Assembly (NCBI GenBank): GCA_027257055.1
Contig: JAPVLO010000073.1
Span: 2,914,001 to 2,978,000 of the forward strand
Length of the DNA stretch: 64,000 nucleotides
Origin: Cephalopachus bancanus
Taxonomy: Eukaryota; Chordata; Mammalia; Primates; Tarsiidae
Direction of reading: 5' to 3'
Both the position numbers and the translations under genes were made by a program. Positions 10,301 through 22,240 of the stretch are shown here, piece after piece; position 1 is the first letter of the stretch; the number at the start of each line of letters is the position of its first letter. The notes beneath the pieces were generated by a model that worked only from the letters and a program-made list of their open reading frames with translations, was not told the DNA's origin and did not search any database.

Positions 10301-13139
10301 AACAATTTGTTAAATTTAATGTGTTTAACTCTTATTTCCATTTTTTATTGTTGTTTCTCTTAGGTTTTCTGTATTTTTTTTTGTATCATTTACAATTAAT
10401 AATCCTGTCTCATTTTTATTAGTTTAACTCTCATTTCTCTTTCCTGACCTATTGCATTGGCTGGCTCCATGTTTTTCTCAATTATTGCTAATACTATTTT
10501 GCTATATAATATCAGGATTAGGAGTATATGTTTTGAGGTCAAATTTATCTGGATTTAAAATTATATTTTCTAGACATGTAGCATGGGCAATTTATTTATG
10601 GTTGTTGAGTTTCACTTCTCTGTTTGATAAAAATGAGAAGCTTTACTCAATAGGTTTATTGGTGGTGGTAACAGAGAAAGTGCTTAGCAAAGTGCTCAAT
10701 ATGTGATATTAATTCCTTTTTTATGACTTTCTAAAGATCAGTGCTTCCCAGGAGGGAAAATAAAACCATGTAAAGATGATACATAACAGAAGTACAAGCA
10801 CAAGTATTACTTGTGCTACTAATAAATGATATTCATAAAATATTGCTGTCATTGGACATTTTTTTCTAGAAATCTTTGAGCTATACTTTCTACACAGATA
10901 GCTATTTTATTAAGTTGCCTACCTGTAACCAGGATCCCCTTTGTGTCAGTCCAGAAATATAGCTGTTTGTATCATTACAAACCCCCAAAGAATCTACACT
11001 CTCTTGGCTAACTCATGGATATGCCTACCAAGGCTTATAGCCACACATTCTTAATTTTTAAATTAAATACCTCCTACTGTATCTTTGGACTTTCTCTTTG
11101 GTATTGTAATCTTTCATAATATGCAACGTTTGAGTTTGTTTTTGTTAGAAAAAGAGTGTTAGGTTCTACTAGTTGTGTCTAAATTCTTTTGACATACCTC
11201 ATTTATGACATTCAAAATAGTAGAAGAGCCCTGAACAATTGTGCATAAGTGCAGGACTTATACAGGGGGCCAAAGAGGAAACACAATGGCTTGAAACCAA
11301 TTTCCCCATTAGAAAAAGATGCTAGCAGGTAGTCAAATGATCAAAAGAAACTGTTTTAGCTTTTCATAATGCACGCACAATCAGCTCATTATATTTTACG
11401 CACAAACATTTTATTGAAGAGTTTAATAATAACGTTGAGGGAAATTTTTGATTATTTAAAAACTTGAAAACATTTTACAACTCTGAACATATTTGAAATG
11501 GAGGAAATAAATATTTCAATAGAAAGTTTTGGTGTTTTCTAAATGTTGAAAAATGCTTTTTTCTTTGTTAAGCTGACCATGAGTAGAGGTATGAAATGAT
11601 GATTCAGAGACAGAGTAAGTGAGATTCCTATTCTTATCCCAAGTCAAGACATTCACGGAAAAAAATTGCTTCAGGCCATAACTTTGGCATGCCATGGGTT
11701 AAATAAAGGTCAGCTCCAAGTGAAAAATAAAAATCAAATGATCTTTTGGTGTCAAAGGGGCAAAATGGTTATCATTTTTAGAAGCTTTTAGTTCTCTTAT
11801 AATTCAAGGATTTTGGATTTCTTTTTCCCTCAACTGCGAATTTTCAGGCCAGTGGTGTCCATAATGTATACGAGTGCCTTGGGGCATTTTGAAGGAGATG
11901 AGAAGAAAATTTACAATATTTTAAAAAATGTTCTTGCCTGTACAGATGCTTGCATGGTATTTAGCAATTCAGTGATGTGGGTAGCTCACAGGGCTGAGAG
12001 TGTTTTTTACATTTAACGTAATCAATAGTTATTTGGAACGTAGTTAAGTACCTGGAGAACCCGGTTCTAATTCCATCTTTGGCTCACTATTTATTTACAT
12101 AAAATAAATCAAAATACAAACTTGCAATTACTTTTCAAGGTTTCTTCTAACTTATTTGTCATTGTTAGGGAAAATGTTAAGGATTGTGGAATAGTTTATT
12201 AGTCTATGGGAGCTCAAGAATACATCCCTTTAGGTTTTAATCTTGGCTTTATCACAGTTTTTAGAAAGCATAAGTAGGGAATCTTCTTGACAGAGTTGTT
12301 GAAAGAATTGCCTCTGATGGTAATATCACATAGTAAGAGTTCATTAAAATTAGCTTGTATTTGGGTTATTATTATGGGTGCTGTGTCTTCTGCAAAGAAA
12401 GTATTGTAAGCAGCAAAAACCACATAGAGGGCTCTACAGCTGGCTAATTTGGACACATAATAATAGCTATGTGATAAATGCCATTAGGTGTTGTGTGATA
12501 AAGTGTCATATGAATGGTGTAAACATTGGGCACATTCTTCTCAGTAGCTGGAGACTTTCTTGGCTCCCCTGTGTAATTCAGGTAATTCTCCAAAAGTAGC
12601 TTCTCTCAAAGTGACTAGATGAGAGGTAGGTAGGAAATCCCTTTCTAATTCCCAAGACAAAACTGATTTAATGGATTTCTACCATAATTAATTGATTTGT
12701 GGGTCCAAAGGAGTGGGCAAAGATTTTGCATTGATTTTTCTGGAAACCGTCACAAAACACAGACTCTTCCAAAAGTAGCATTTGCTCCAGATTAAATGAG
12801 AAGAATTCTCTCCTCCCCTTTATTTTGGTTATAATATGTTAATTGTTATTATATTTGCGTGCATAGGGCAATACCACCACCAACAACTAGTCACTGTGGG
12901 ATAAAATTCTCTTCTCTCCTTTCAGACAAGCATCTTCTATCAGTATTTGAGAATGACTGATTTTCCCATTAAAAACTGACTCTTTACTGCTGAAAAAGTC
13001 ATCCTGTGACTGGTGATAAATCACTGAAAATAAGCTTATTTCAGATTATTCCAGATGAGTCAGAGAGGTTGGAAGCTGAAGGATCTGTAGACCCTTTCAA
13101 TGAGAATCAGCCTGCAATTCTGTACATTTTTGGGACTTG
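10301..13139. other. Unassigned AT-rich DNA
   Basis: About 2.8 kb without a recognised repeat apart from a 21-bp palindrome at 10797. Short open frames (for example 10452-10706 and 11813-12016) show no motif or exon context. Confidence 0.45.
10797..10817. repeat. 21-bp perfect palindrome
   Basis: Arms AGCACAAGTA and TACTTGTGCT are exact reverse complements around a single T. Function unknown. Confidence 0.6.
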
Positions 13140-13260
13140 TGTTCTTATTTGCTCATTCATAGAATAGATTTTATTATTTTTAGAGTTGTACGAAGTCTTA
13201 CAGGCACTGCACATAGAATGTGATCGGTAAATATTTGCTGAATAAATGCATGAATGTATT
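13140..13260 (+). mobile_element. L2/MIR-type 3' end fragment
   Basis: CAGGCACTGCACATAGAATGTG, then GGTAAATATTTGCTGAATAAA and TGCATGAATG, the typical terminal pattern of L2-class repeats. Confidence 0.45.
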
Positions 13261-13279
13261 TTAATGCTCCTCTCATTGT

Positions 13280-13665
13280 TGAAGTCCTTTCCATATTTTA
13301 TATACTGCAGAGAGTCATTTAGCTTGTGCTTGAATATTCCAACTTACTGAAAGCTTACAAAACTCTGAAGCAGCCTTTTTCATTGGTGTATCACTCTAAT
13401 TATTAGATCTTTCCCTTTTTTTTGAGCCAGGTTTTATCACCATGTAATTTCCACCCTTAGGTTTTAGTTTGGTTTTATGGGGGAACATTAAAATAAATCT
13501 ACTTCCCTTTCACAGGAAAGTTCATCACATATTTCAAGACAGCTATCATGTCCCCCATATAATTCTTTTCTTCTCTAAGCTAAACTACCATTTTTCAGAT
13601 GATAGTGTTTCAACTTCTCTCATCATCTTTATTCTTCTTTTCCATTTTTTTGGTCACTGTCTCTA
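13280..13665 (+). mobile_element. L3/CR1-type LINE fragment, plus strand
   Basis: ACAGCTATCATGTCCCCCAT followed by CTTTTCTTCTCTAAGCTAAAC is the diagnostic 3' stretch of mammalian L3 (CR1 clade). The upstream sequence is consistent but diverged. The 65-codon frame here is incidental. Confidence 0.6.
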
Positions 13666-13684
13666 ATATATTTATTTTATTATC

Positions 13685-13830
13685 TATCATGTAATGAGCT
13701 AGGAACTATGATAAACACTCCATATATATTATTTTATTTAACTCCTCACCCCAACCATGTAAAATACACTTTTTCCTAGTAAAAATACTGTGTCAAAGCC
13801 ACCTAAGAGCCGTGATTTAGATTCATACTG
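13685..13830 (+). mobile_element. MIR-like SINE, plus strand
   Basis: ATGTAATGAGCTAGGAACTATG ... AACACTCCATATATATTATTTTATTTAACTCCTC order follows the MIR core (size/loss of an ordered internal block). Old and diverged. Confidence 0.45.
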
Positions 13831-13844
13831 GTTCTAGATAACCA

Positions 13845-14010
13845 CAAAGTCATGTGCAAATAATTCATCCCATCTGTACTTCAGTTTTCTCATCAGTAAA
13901 ATGGGGAATTGTAATGATCCCCACCTCCTATGACTATTGCAAAAATTAAATGAGTTAATACCTGTAAAACACTCAGAAAATCATCTAGTCCATAAAAAGC
14001 ATTGTAAGCA
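13845..14010 (-). mobile_element. MIR SINE, minus strand
   Basis: CTTCAGTTTTCTCATCAGTA, AAATGGGGAATTGTAATGA, CTCCTATGACTATTG and AAATGAGTTAATACCTGTAA are the reverse complement of MIR in the right order. Confidence 0.75.
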
Positions 14011-14087
14011 TTTGTGAATCAAGCAAGCAAGGCTATGTTTCGCTCTGTATTATACTTTCTCCCTATAGTGTCTCTTTTTTAAAGTGG

Positions 14088-14580
14088 GTGTGGTGTTCTG
14101 GACAATGGTTCCCCAAATATATCCACATCCTAATGCCTGGAACTTGTAGATGTCACTATATATGGCGAAAGAGACTTGCAGATGTGATCTAGTAAAGTAT
14201 TTTGAGATGAGGAGATTATTTTGGATTATCTGTGTGGACCCAATGTAATCACACAATCCATACAAAAAAGATACAGAAGTAAGAGTCAGCAAGGACATGT
14301 TGCCATGGAAGCAGAGATTGGAGTGACAAATTCTGAAGATGGAGGAAGGGGCCAAAAACCAAGGAATACAGGCAGCTTCTAGACTATGGTAGAAACAAGG
14401 AAATGAATTCTCCCCTAAAGCCTACAGAAAGAACCAGCTCTGTCTGAGCAACGTCTTGACTTTAGGTCAGGAAAACTATTTTCGAAATCCTTTAATATAG
14501 AACTATAAGAGAAAAAAATATGTGTGTTTGAAACCACAAAGATTTTTTTTTTTACATCAGCCACAGGAAATTAATATATC
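14088..14580 (+). mobile_element. Solo LTR, MLT1 type (ERVL-MaLR), plus strand
   Basis: Follows the MLT1 order: a GGTTCCCCAAATATATCCAC 5' block, AGACTTGCAGATGTGATC, TGGACCCAATGTAATC, a CAGAGATTGGAGTGACAAAT block, TTGACTTTAGGTCAGG and a GCCACAGGAAATTAATAT end. This is an old endogenous-retrovirus-like LTR with no internal coding region. Confidence 0.75.
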
Positions 14581-15634
14581 CAAACTGTCTGAAACCATGC
14601 ATTAGAAATAACTCAGGAATAAACAGCATGAATTACCTCTGTGATGGGTATCAAGGATATTATGTTCCCAGTTAACATGTAGAAACATACATCTCACATC
14701 CAGAAGGTTCCAGGTTGTGTGTGATCCTCCTAATAGCCATGAAAAAGAGGCTTAATTAACCAAAGGCCACACCAACAATGCTAGATCTATCTGCCCCTAC
14801 TTTCTTGGGAATTACTGATGTCCACGACAATCAGCACACTGGGAAATTTTTCTCTTCTGTTGTCTTTGTGTTCATCCTCTGTTGGATGTCCTCTCTCCTC
14901 CATCACCTCTGTGGCCTCCTTTGTATCTTTGAGAGTGAGGTGCTTCACTGTCTCTTCCTAGCTGGTGCCCTTTTTCTAACCTTTCAAGCATCTGTGGCCC
15001 TTTTTTGCATGCTTCTTGTTTAACTGGGGGAGTCTGATACTTTATACTACTGTTGCATTTCTTGGATGCTGCTTTATGAAGCTTCAATTATTTCTGGGTA
15101 GCAGAAGAAGTGTCTTTCACCAAGATCAGCTTTTCCAGATTTGCATGTGTGGGAGTCCACAAATCTTCATCTTCCGGAGGTGAGATGGGAGAGTGTAGAA
15201 ACTCTCCATCTCCTCTGGAGCCTCATCCTTCCCTCTAACATGTAGATCATTTGTCAAATGTAAAGAAGAGAAGCGTTGTTTTTAGAAAAACAGACCCCCC
15301 TGCTTGCTCTTGCCCTTTGCAAATTATCACAATATAAATTAATCACATAATATATAAATATCACATAATATGAATCTATTAGTTTATGAATAAATCTATT
15401 GATTTATCCAAAATTCTCACCTTTGTTGTGTGTTGTGTTTTGTTTTTGTTTTAGAAAACACTGTTTGGATGCCTTCACTGAGACTTTGGTCAACTGATAT
15501 CTCCAAATCTATTCCATGAGTTGATAATGATCCTAGATATTCTCTGCCTTACATCTGTTTAAATTTTGAACCCAAATGAAATATTGTGTATTTCTCACGT
15601 GTGTGGGTTCGACCCATTATTCAAGCCTATAGTG
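14581..15634. other. Unassigned DNA
   Basis: No named family. 14778-15240 is more GC-rich and has overlapping open frames on both strands, but none resembles a protein I recognise. Near 15328-15373 there are three imperfect copies of a CACATAATAT-type unit. Confidence 0.4.
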
Positions 15635-15715
15635 CTATTATTAATAATAGTAATTAATTGAGTGTCTACTATGTGTCAAGTACTGTTTAGGGTTTAAAGA
15701 ATTATATTAATAATG
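15635..15715 (+). mobile_element. MIR-like scrap, plus strand
   Basis: TTGAGTGTCTACTATGTGTC followed by AAGTACTGTTTAGGG is a MIR-type internal segment. Confidence 0.45.
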
Positions 15716-15980
15716 GTTACTATATAACTTTGTTAGAATTATAAATTATAAAGATAATAAGAATTTCATTTTTAAATGTGTGAATTTTATTTTTCTCAAC
15801 TTACTTTTCTCCCATATTTGGATAGCATTCATTGTATATATTTCTCTAAGTTTTGCTAAATGCGTTGACAGAAAATGCTTAATAAAAGGTTTTGTGTCCA
15901 TCATTAACAATATTACATCAGGTGAGTTTCCCAAACTTGTGTTCCTTTAGCTACAAAGGGCCTTAAAAAGTAGAAATATG

Positions 15981-16081
15981 GGAGGCACGCCTCATCAACA
16001 AGGGTACATGCATAATGAATATTTGTATACCTAACCCTGAATTATACCCCACATCTTTAAAATAAAAAAAAAATTAAATTA
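15981..16081 (+). mobile_element. Very short L1 3' end, plus strand, with target-site duplication
   Basis: GCACGCCTCATCAACAAGGG ... ACCCTGAATTATACCCCACA ... AAATAAAAAAAAAATT is the plus-strand form of the lineage-specific L1 3' UTR. Only about 100 bases were integrated. Flanks are AGTAGAAATATG on the left (to 15980) and AATAGAAATATG on the right (16086-16097), a near-perfect duplication. Confidence 0.8.
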
Positions 16082-16114
16082 AAAAAATAGAAATATGAGA
16101 CCAGAGTGTTATTT

Positions 16115-16413
16115 TCTTTTCTTTTCTTTTTTTTTTTCTTGAGGTGGAATCTCACTCTGTCACCCAGACTGGAGTGCAGTGGCTGCTCCCGGCCACCCTA
16201 GCCTTGCCTGCTGGGCTCCAGCGATCCTTTCGCCTCAGCCTTCCGAGTAGCCGGAATTACAGGCATGCGCTACCACGCCCGGCTGATTTTTTGATTTATT
16301 GTAGAGCTGAGGTCTTGCTGCCCAGGCGGGTCTCGAACCCACGGGCTCAGGCAATCCACTCACCCCAGCCTCCCAAAGGCGCGGGATTACAGGCTGAGCC
16401 ACCGAGCCCGGCT
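16115..16413 (-). mobile_element. Lineage-specific Alu, minus strand
   Basis: Full dimer in reverse orientation with poly(T) tail. It has the derived left-arm form (GGATTACAGGCTGAGCC) and CGCGCCTTTGG equivalent, and a GGCTGCTCCCGGCC variant of the right-arm hairpin. Imperfect target-site duplication: GAGTGTTATTTTC left, GAGAGTTATTTTC right. The frame at 16144-16431 is Alu antisense. Confidence 0.95.
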
Positions 16414-16678
16414 GAGAGTTATTTTCAATAAATCAATAAATGAAAAATTTGGGGAAGATTAAGTTTATGTTGAATTATTAATCAGTTCTTTTTGGAAATG
16501 GCAATTTTAGCAACTTTGAACCTAACTAATAATTGAGTTCATATAGATTCAGTTCATCAGTGAACACATTATAAGAATCTTAGTAAAATACTTTGCTGAA
16601 ATTAATATTTGCTTATGGTATAATACTTCTGACAGTGAACTGGAGAAAATATATCACTAATTCCTTTTTATAGAATGG

Positions 16679-17086
16679 TGTATTATTTTTCTGGGGCTGT
16701 CATAACAAATTACCGGCAACTAGATGGCTTAAAATAACAGAAATTTATTCTTTTACAGTTCTGGATGCCAGAGTTCCAGCAGGGGTGTGGTTCCTTCTGG
16801 AGAGCTTAGAGGGAGAATTCCATACTTTTCTCCCAGCACAACTCTAATCCTTTCCTTCGTCATGACATGGGGTTCCTTTCATTCTGTGTCTGTGTTCTCT
16901 ATGTATTTTCTCCTCTTCCTATAACACCAGTAATATTGAATTAAGGACCCACCTTTACTCTAATATGATCTTATCTTAATTTGTACCTTAATAATATCCA
17001 CAAAGACCCTATTTCCAAATAAGATCACACTGGTACCAGGAGTTAGGACATATTTTGGTGAGAAGGGGACACAGTTTAACCATTGA
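16679..17086 (-). mobile_element. Solo LTR, MLT1A-like (ERVL-MaLR), minus strand
   Basis: Reverse complement of MLT1: TTCTGGGGCTGTCATAACAA, GGCTTAAAATAACAGAAATT, GAATTAAGGACCCACC, GACCCTATTTCCAAATAAG, ending GGGGACACAGTTTAACC. Noncoding LTR only. It lies about 2 kb from the oppositely oriented MLT1 at 14088. Confidence 0.85.
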
Positions 17087-17734
17087 AAATAGGGAAAAAG
17101 AGAAATCACAAAGGTGACTCCTGGAGGCACGTATTCAGAATATGAACCAAGGACTTTTGTCATCATACAATACTCTCTTGACTCCAGCTCCCTATCTCCT
17201 GGTGAATTCCACTTTATTTTTCATGAATTCATAGACTAGCTGTTTAATAATCAATCTGCTTTAGAATTTTATGAGGCCTAAAATTCAAGTTCACTAGTTC
17301 TTGGTTTCTAAAATCTATCTTTCCTGAGACATTTTTAATAAGTTTTTCTTATCATTAACTTTGGTTCCTCAGATACTTTTCTTGTTTTGAAGCTCACATA
17401 ATTAGTTGGGGCCTAGACATTTTAATTTATTTAGATTGGTTTGCTGATCCCTTATTACCTACATTCCTATATTAAACTTCAATTTCATTTTCATGATTGT
17501 TTTATATATTCTAGTTGAAAGTGTAATTCAGAGTTGTGTGGTTCTTTTTTTCTATGCATATATCTATTGCTTGTGGGCTGCAGGTTGTCATAGAAAACAT
17601 TGTTCTTTTTATAGAGTCATCTTTTCTTTCCAGCTTCTCAGCTGTCTTTCAGTAGGGGCCCGATTATTCAAAGAGGGGTACAAATGATGGAGTGCATAGC
17701 TATATTTAATCAGCTAGCCAACCAATCAGTTAAT
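17087..17734. other. Unassigned DNA
   Basis: No repeat or gene recognised. Confidence 0.45.
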
Positions 17735-17960
17735 AATTACTGAGTTTCTATCATGTGTCACAGCCTGTACAAGATGAGAGTTCTAATAGCATAAGAAACA
17801 ACATATAAGGAATCTTTCCCTTGAGGATCTTGCATTCTGGTGTGTGTGTTGGGGGCAGGGGAGTAAACAGGAAATGCGTGCTAATTGCTATGAAGATGAT
17901 TGAGCAAAGGAATTGCCTGTATATAGGAGGAGCACCTTACCCTGCTCTGAAATTAATGTT
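17735..17960 (-). mobile_element. L2 3'-end fragment, minus strand
   Basis: TTACTGAGTTTCTATCATGTG, then CAGCCTGTACAAGATGAGAG and TTGAGGATCTTGCATTCTGG correspond to the reverse complement of the L2 terminus. Confidence 0.5.
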
Positions 17961-19193
17961 AATACCAACTTTTGTAATCAGTTATTTTCTCTCAAGTATT
18001 GTCCCCTTATTGTTCCAAATCATGTTTATGTACTTTTTGAAGGCACATGCTCCTTTTACATATCCTGCTGTGCTTAGAGCCGACCCTGTCACATTGAGCA
18101 TTCAATGTATGTTTTTGCCTTATAATAATGCACAATGTATGAAAACAAAAATAGTGTTATTAGAGTTGAGCAACATTAACGTCTTTTATTTTTTTTCTTT
18201 GCAGTGTCCTAGCAATGCTATTATTCTTTAGAGAAAAATCAGGAAAAAAAGGTGGGTGTGATAATTTTATAAACGTTAAAAACCAGAATTTATCCAAGAG
18301 ATGTTATTTAAAGATATAATTTACAGCATTGATTCTAAATTCCCAGAGGTTGTGTTTGCTTATTACAGTCATGTCACATTATTATAATGTCTTATGTGGT
18401 AGGTGATTTTTTTAGGGATCAGAAAGAAAAAGATGTTTTTCCAGAGACTTTGAATGAGAATTTGCATGGCTATTAGCTAGACATTTAGTTCCTTTAGAAG
18501 CTTCCTTGTTTTACTTTCATTTCCTTTTGAGAGGTTACTCCTAGAACTGCTCTGTTCTTCAGTCTGCCATAGTTCAAGTTAGAAACTCAGTGTGGAAAAT
18601 ACAGTGTCTATTGTGGTCTGTTTTTCTGTGTGGCAGTTGTTCCTATTTTGTGTTTGTTTCTCCTTTAATGAGGATACAACTTTTATCCAGGGAGACGTAT
18701 GGGTCACTTGTTAGTGCACTTAAATCCACGAAGGCACTGCACCAGCTGGAAATTGTGACTTGTAGTTGAATTATTTTTGCACAGCGAATGGTTTTCCTTT
18801 TGACATATTTTAATATACTTGCACACTGAGAGCAAGAGTGGGTGAACAGAAAACAGACTGTTTTATTAACCCAGCAGTCACCTTTGAGGTTTGTACATGT
18901 CCACTTTTTTTCTTGCCTTTGTACATAATCCCAAGAGACTGGTACCTGGCTTTGCTCAGAATAACAAAGTCAGGCACAAATCTCCAAACACAATTGTAGC
19001 TGAATGCCAACTGTTTCTTCTCATCTTTTTTTAACTTGAACATTAAGAATTGTATCTTTATGGGTGAACCATAACCACTAAAGAATGAGTTTGTTTTTCT
19101 ATTTCAGATGCTTCCCCTGTCATTTACTAGATTTATTTTATAATATGTAATCTCAGCCAATAAAATAAAATACTTTTTGTATATATTTTGCAG
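17961..19193. other. Unassigned DNA
   Basis: No repeat recognised. The 136-codon open frame at 17821-18231 is hydrophobic and starts within L2-like sequence; I treat it as chance. Confidence 0.45.
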
Positions 19194-19440
19194 TGCTCCT
19201 TTTTGTCAAATCCACTAATAGTGAGAAGAAAAGAGGAAAAATATGTTACAGGCTTTAACCGGTCTCCAATTTCAGCTGAAAGAACAATTAGGAGAAAAGG
19301 AGAAGAGACTTCAACTCAGCCAGGAAACCAGAGCCCAGCAATCACAGCTCCACATGCAGTTTTCAAACAAACCAATGTTTCATAGACTTTTCCCAGTGAG
19401 ACCAGAAATTTCTTCAAGTCAATTACCATCCTTTTCCAAG
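19194..19440 (+). other. Possible spliced exon of unknown gene
   Basis: A good acceptor-like sequence (TATATATTTTGCAG, ending 19193) precedes, and a donor-like CCAAG|GTATAT follows at 19440/19441, enclosing 247 bases. Two frames are open over much of it. One (TGC TCC ...) is open from the acceptor to a TAG at 19383-19385. The other is open from ATG at 19243 through the donor and encodes a Lys/Glu/Gln/Leu-rich stretch (LQFQLKEQLGEKEKRLQL) of coiled-coil character. That second frame has a TGA at 19222-19224, so it would need the ATG or a second acceptor near 19251. I do not recognise the protein; an untranslated exon or a chance arrangement is equally possible. Confidence 0.25.
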
Positions 19441-20091
19441 GTATATATCTGTATGCAGAGTGAATATAGCCATGATTTCCAAGTAAGTATAGTAGGTAAC
19501 TACCTCCAAAAATCCATATATTTTAATTGTATTCAAACGCTGAATTGAAAATAGGAATAAGAATCCAGGGCCTTCTCCCAATTCCCATTAAGGAGCTACA
19601 ATTCACAGTAAGTGGCTCATTTAGCTACATGGAAATATTAGTGCAACAAAGCATTCGAAGGACATACTTTTCTCTTTCTTATCATTATCATCTACATCAT
19701 CATCATGACCATACTACTACTTCATATTTTGGAGTGCTTTACAAAGAAATTTTATATCATCATTCATTTGACTGTTCAAACTAATCAGTGAGGTGTTTCA
19801 TATGGAGACTATTAATAGTCATAAATCATTTGAAAGTATACTAAGACATAAAATACAGAGAAGTTGTGTGATAGGAAGGACATACTCTTCAAGTTAGAAT
19901 TCTGGGTCTGCAAGTGCTTGCTGTATGATACTGGGCCTTATACGCATTGCTTTGTTAAGTTATTCAACGTGGAAGATAATAGTTATGCCAAAAAGTGATC
20001 ACGGAGGTTGATTGAAGTTTACTTTTTGTAGAGGGTCTATTTCAGTGTGTGTAGGTAGCGTACGTATTTTATATTTAATTAATTAATTAGC

Positions 20092-20092
<1 letters not shown>
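19441..20092. other. Unassigned DNA with a short ATC-rich stretch
   Basis: Contains an imperfect (ATC)n run at about 19680-19705. Nothing else recognised. Confidence 0.45.

Positions 20093-20115
<23 letters not shown>
20093..20115. repeat. (TA)n tract
   Basis: About 11 TA units directly adjoining the poly(T) tail of the next Alu, which probably seeded or was inserted beside it. Confidence 0.95.
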
Positions 20116-20132
<17 letters not shown>

Positions 20133-20418
20133 TTTTTGAGTCAGGTCTCACTCTGTCCTCAGGCTGAAGTGCAGCGACTCAATCACGGTTTAGAACAGCC
20201 TCGACCACCTGGGCTTAGGTTATGCTTCTGCCTCAGCCTTCCAAGTAGCTGGGACCACGGGTGTGCACCACCACACCTGGGTAACTTTTTGATCTTTTTT
20301 CTAGAGATGAGATCTCGCTATGTTACATAGTCTGGTCTTCAACTCCTGGGCTCAAGCAATCCTCCCAGCTCAACCTCCCAAAGTGCTGGGATTACAGTTA
20401 TGAGCCACCGTGTCCTGT
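20114..20418 (-). mobile_element. Alu, classic AluJ type, minus strand
   Basis: Full dimer in reverse orientation: long T tail, GTCTCACTCTGTCCTCAGG, CTCAGCCTTCCAAGTAGCTG, CAAAGTGCTGGGATTACAG. It keeps AGTGCTGGG and the longer classic spacing. Diverged. Confidence 0.93.
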
Positions 20419-20499
20419 CAGCAAGTGTATTTTAGATAGAATCTTTGCACTGGGGTAGAAGGGTAGAGTAGATAACTTTGAAGACAAGCATTGTGGATA

Positions 20500-20605
20500 T
20501 GCTACCATGGTTAGGGACTTTTTCAAGGTAGCACACAAGGTAAGTAGCAGAAGCAAGATTGAATCCCATGTCTCTGGAAGTTCTTGAGCTATATTTCTAG
20601 GGCAC
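20500..20605 (+). mobile_element. MIR fragment, plus strand
   Basis: AAGGTAAGTAGCAGAAGCAAG, ATTGAATCCCATGTCTCTGG and a final GAGCTATATTTC follow the 3' half of MIR. Confidence 0.6.
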
Positions 20606-21149
20606 AAACTTGACAGAGAGAGACCTTGTTATGAAGGTTTTATAATGTAGAAGGGAAGATAAATAGATACAATGAAAGACTGGACACCATAGGTGTGGTA
20701 CACAGTGTGGCTTGTGGGTTTGGTGATGTCAATAAAGGCTTTATTATTGTGAGGGAATTTGAGTTGAGCCTAAAAGTATTGCTACATTCATTCTCAGGAA
20801 ACAGCTATATCAGTCACACTTGCTTTAGCTTTTATATTACATTTATTCTTAAAAAATTAGACCATTTCATTAACTTCTCATAAACTTTCAATAACTCTGC
20901 TTATTTATTGTAAGTTAAGCTTTCAAAAATCATTGCTTCTTAAGGTAATCAATATGCTTTGTTTCTAATTATTTCTGACTTTATAACATTTTTCTTTTTA
21001 GTTCTTGCAGTTTTCTTTTTCAAGATATGTTTAAGCAGGTAGGGCTTTTAATGGAAAATTACATAAGATTATGAGCTCTATAATCTTTGGTTTCTTAGGA
21101 TCCTTCTCATCATTACTTCACGTCCTCATTTTCAAAACATTTTTAGCAC
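20606..21149. other. Unassigned DNA
   Basis: No repeat or gene recognised. Confidence 0.45.
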
Positions 21150-21312
21150 ATATTAAGCAAGTACTATGGGATAGGCTTCATGCCGAGCATTTTATGTATA
21201 TTATTCAAATTATTCAATAATCTAGTATGGTAGCTATAAGCTTCACTTTTCAGACAGTAAACTAAGGCTCAGAGATTTGAAGAAATCTCAAAATTGCATA
21301 AGTAGCACTGAA
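21150..21312 (+). mobile_element. MIR SINE, plus strand
   Basis: GGATAGGCTTCATGCCGAGC, TTATGTATATTATTCAAATT, CACTTTTCAGACAGTAAACT, AAGGCTCAGAGATTTGAAG in MIR order. Confidence 0.7.
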
Positions 21313-22240
21313 TGTTATTGTTTTTTGACTATGACAATGCTGGAAAATTTTATTTATCCACCTTGTTGGGTTTCACCACTTTCTCACTAGTTTTATTGTT
21401 GAGAACTCTGACGATTTTCAGTTAGAATAACCCAGTTGGAGGTAGATTAAACTACAGAGAAAATTTGTTGGCTGCTATTACCAGGAAGGAGAGCTGATAT
21501 CAAGGGTGACTAGAGCCAGACCCTCAGATATCTTTAAGAACCTCTCTTTCTCCTCTGTGCTTCTCTCTGCATATTGTCTTTGTTCTCAGACCAGCTCCTC
21601 CTTGCAGCAAACCGTGTGGAATTCAGTCCTTTAGGCTCATATTCTCACAGCTTGCTGTCAAGGAAAATGAGGACTTAATGTTATTCAGCTCCAGTGTGAA
21701 ATATTCCAGGGAAGATTTGCTGGGATCACATGTCCAGCCCTTATAACCAAGATGATGAGTGCTATGCTCAATTTTTACTGATCAAGAGTTCACTTTCATG
21801 GCTGTAGGGAGAGAGGGAGGGACAGTCTGTTATCAGAATTGGAGGCCAAGGGTTGTACAGACATGATCTCCCAGAAATTGCCATGAGCCAAGCAGTTATC
21901 TCAATTTGTGGTTATTAACACAGGCCATTATGGCACCTGTTCTCAATGCCTAAGTTAAGTCTTCAATATTTAACACCCTAGATGATTAGATCTCTTAGAT
22001 CACATCTACAGAATGGAGGGGTTTAGGCTAATTTTGTCCATTAAACTTAATTCTGTCGAGTTTGTTTTAAATATGTGAAGCTGATTTGACCCATCTATAT
22101 TCTCTAAATCTTAGACTTTTAAAAATTTATCTAAGATAGAAAATTCTGTTTCTGATAGGGAACAGGATCCACCTTTAAAATAAAAAAGAAAAATAAAAAT
22201 CAACATGTGATGGATAGGTTTCAGATGCTATAGAAGTGAT
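21313..22240. other. Unassigned DNA
   Basis: 21440-21920 has the feel of an old dispersed mammalian repeat (pyrimidine-rich TCTCTTTCTCCTCTGTGC blocks, then GGGATCACATGTCC), but I could not name it. Confidence 0.35.

Noticed and set aside
14778..15240. Overlapping frames on both strands in a GC-richer stretch, possible processed pseudogene
   Set aside because: Neither frame resembles a protein I know, there is no poly(A) tail or target-site duplication, and the minus frame contains stops.
17821..18231. 136-codon hydrophobic frame suggesting a membrane protein
   Set aside because: Begins in L2-like sequence, no motif, no splice signals, composition expected from AT-rich DNA.
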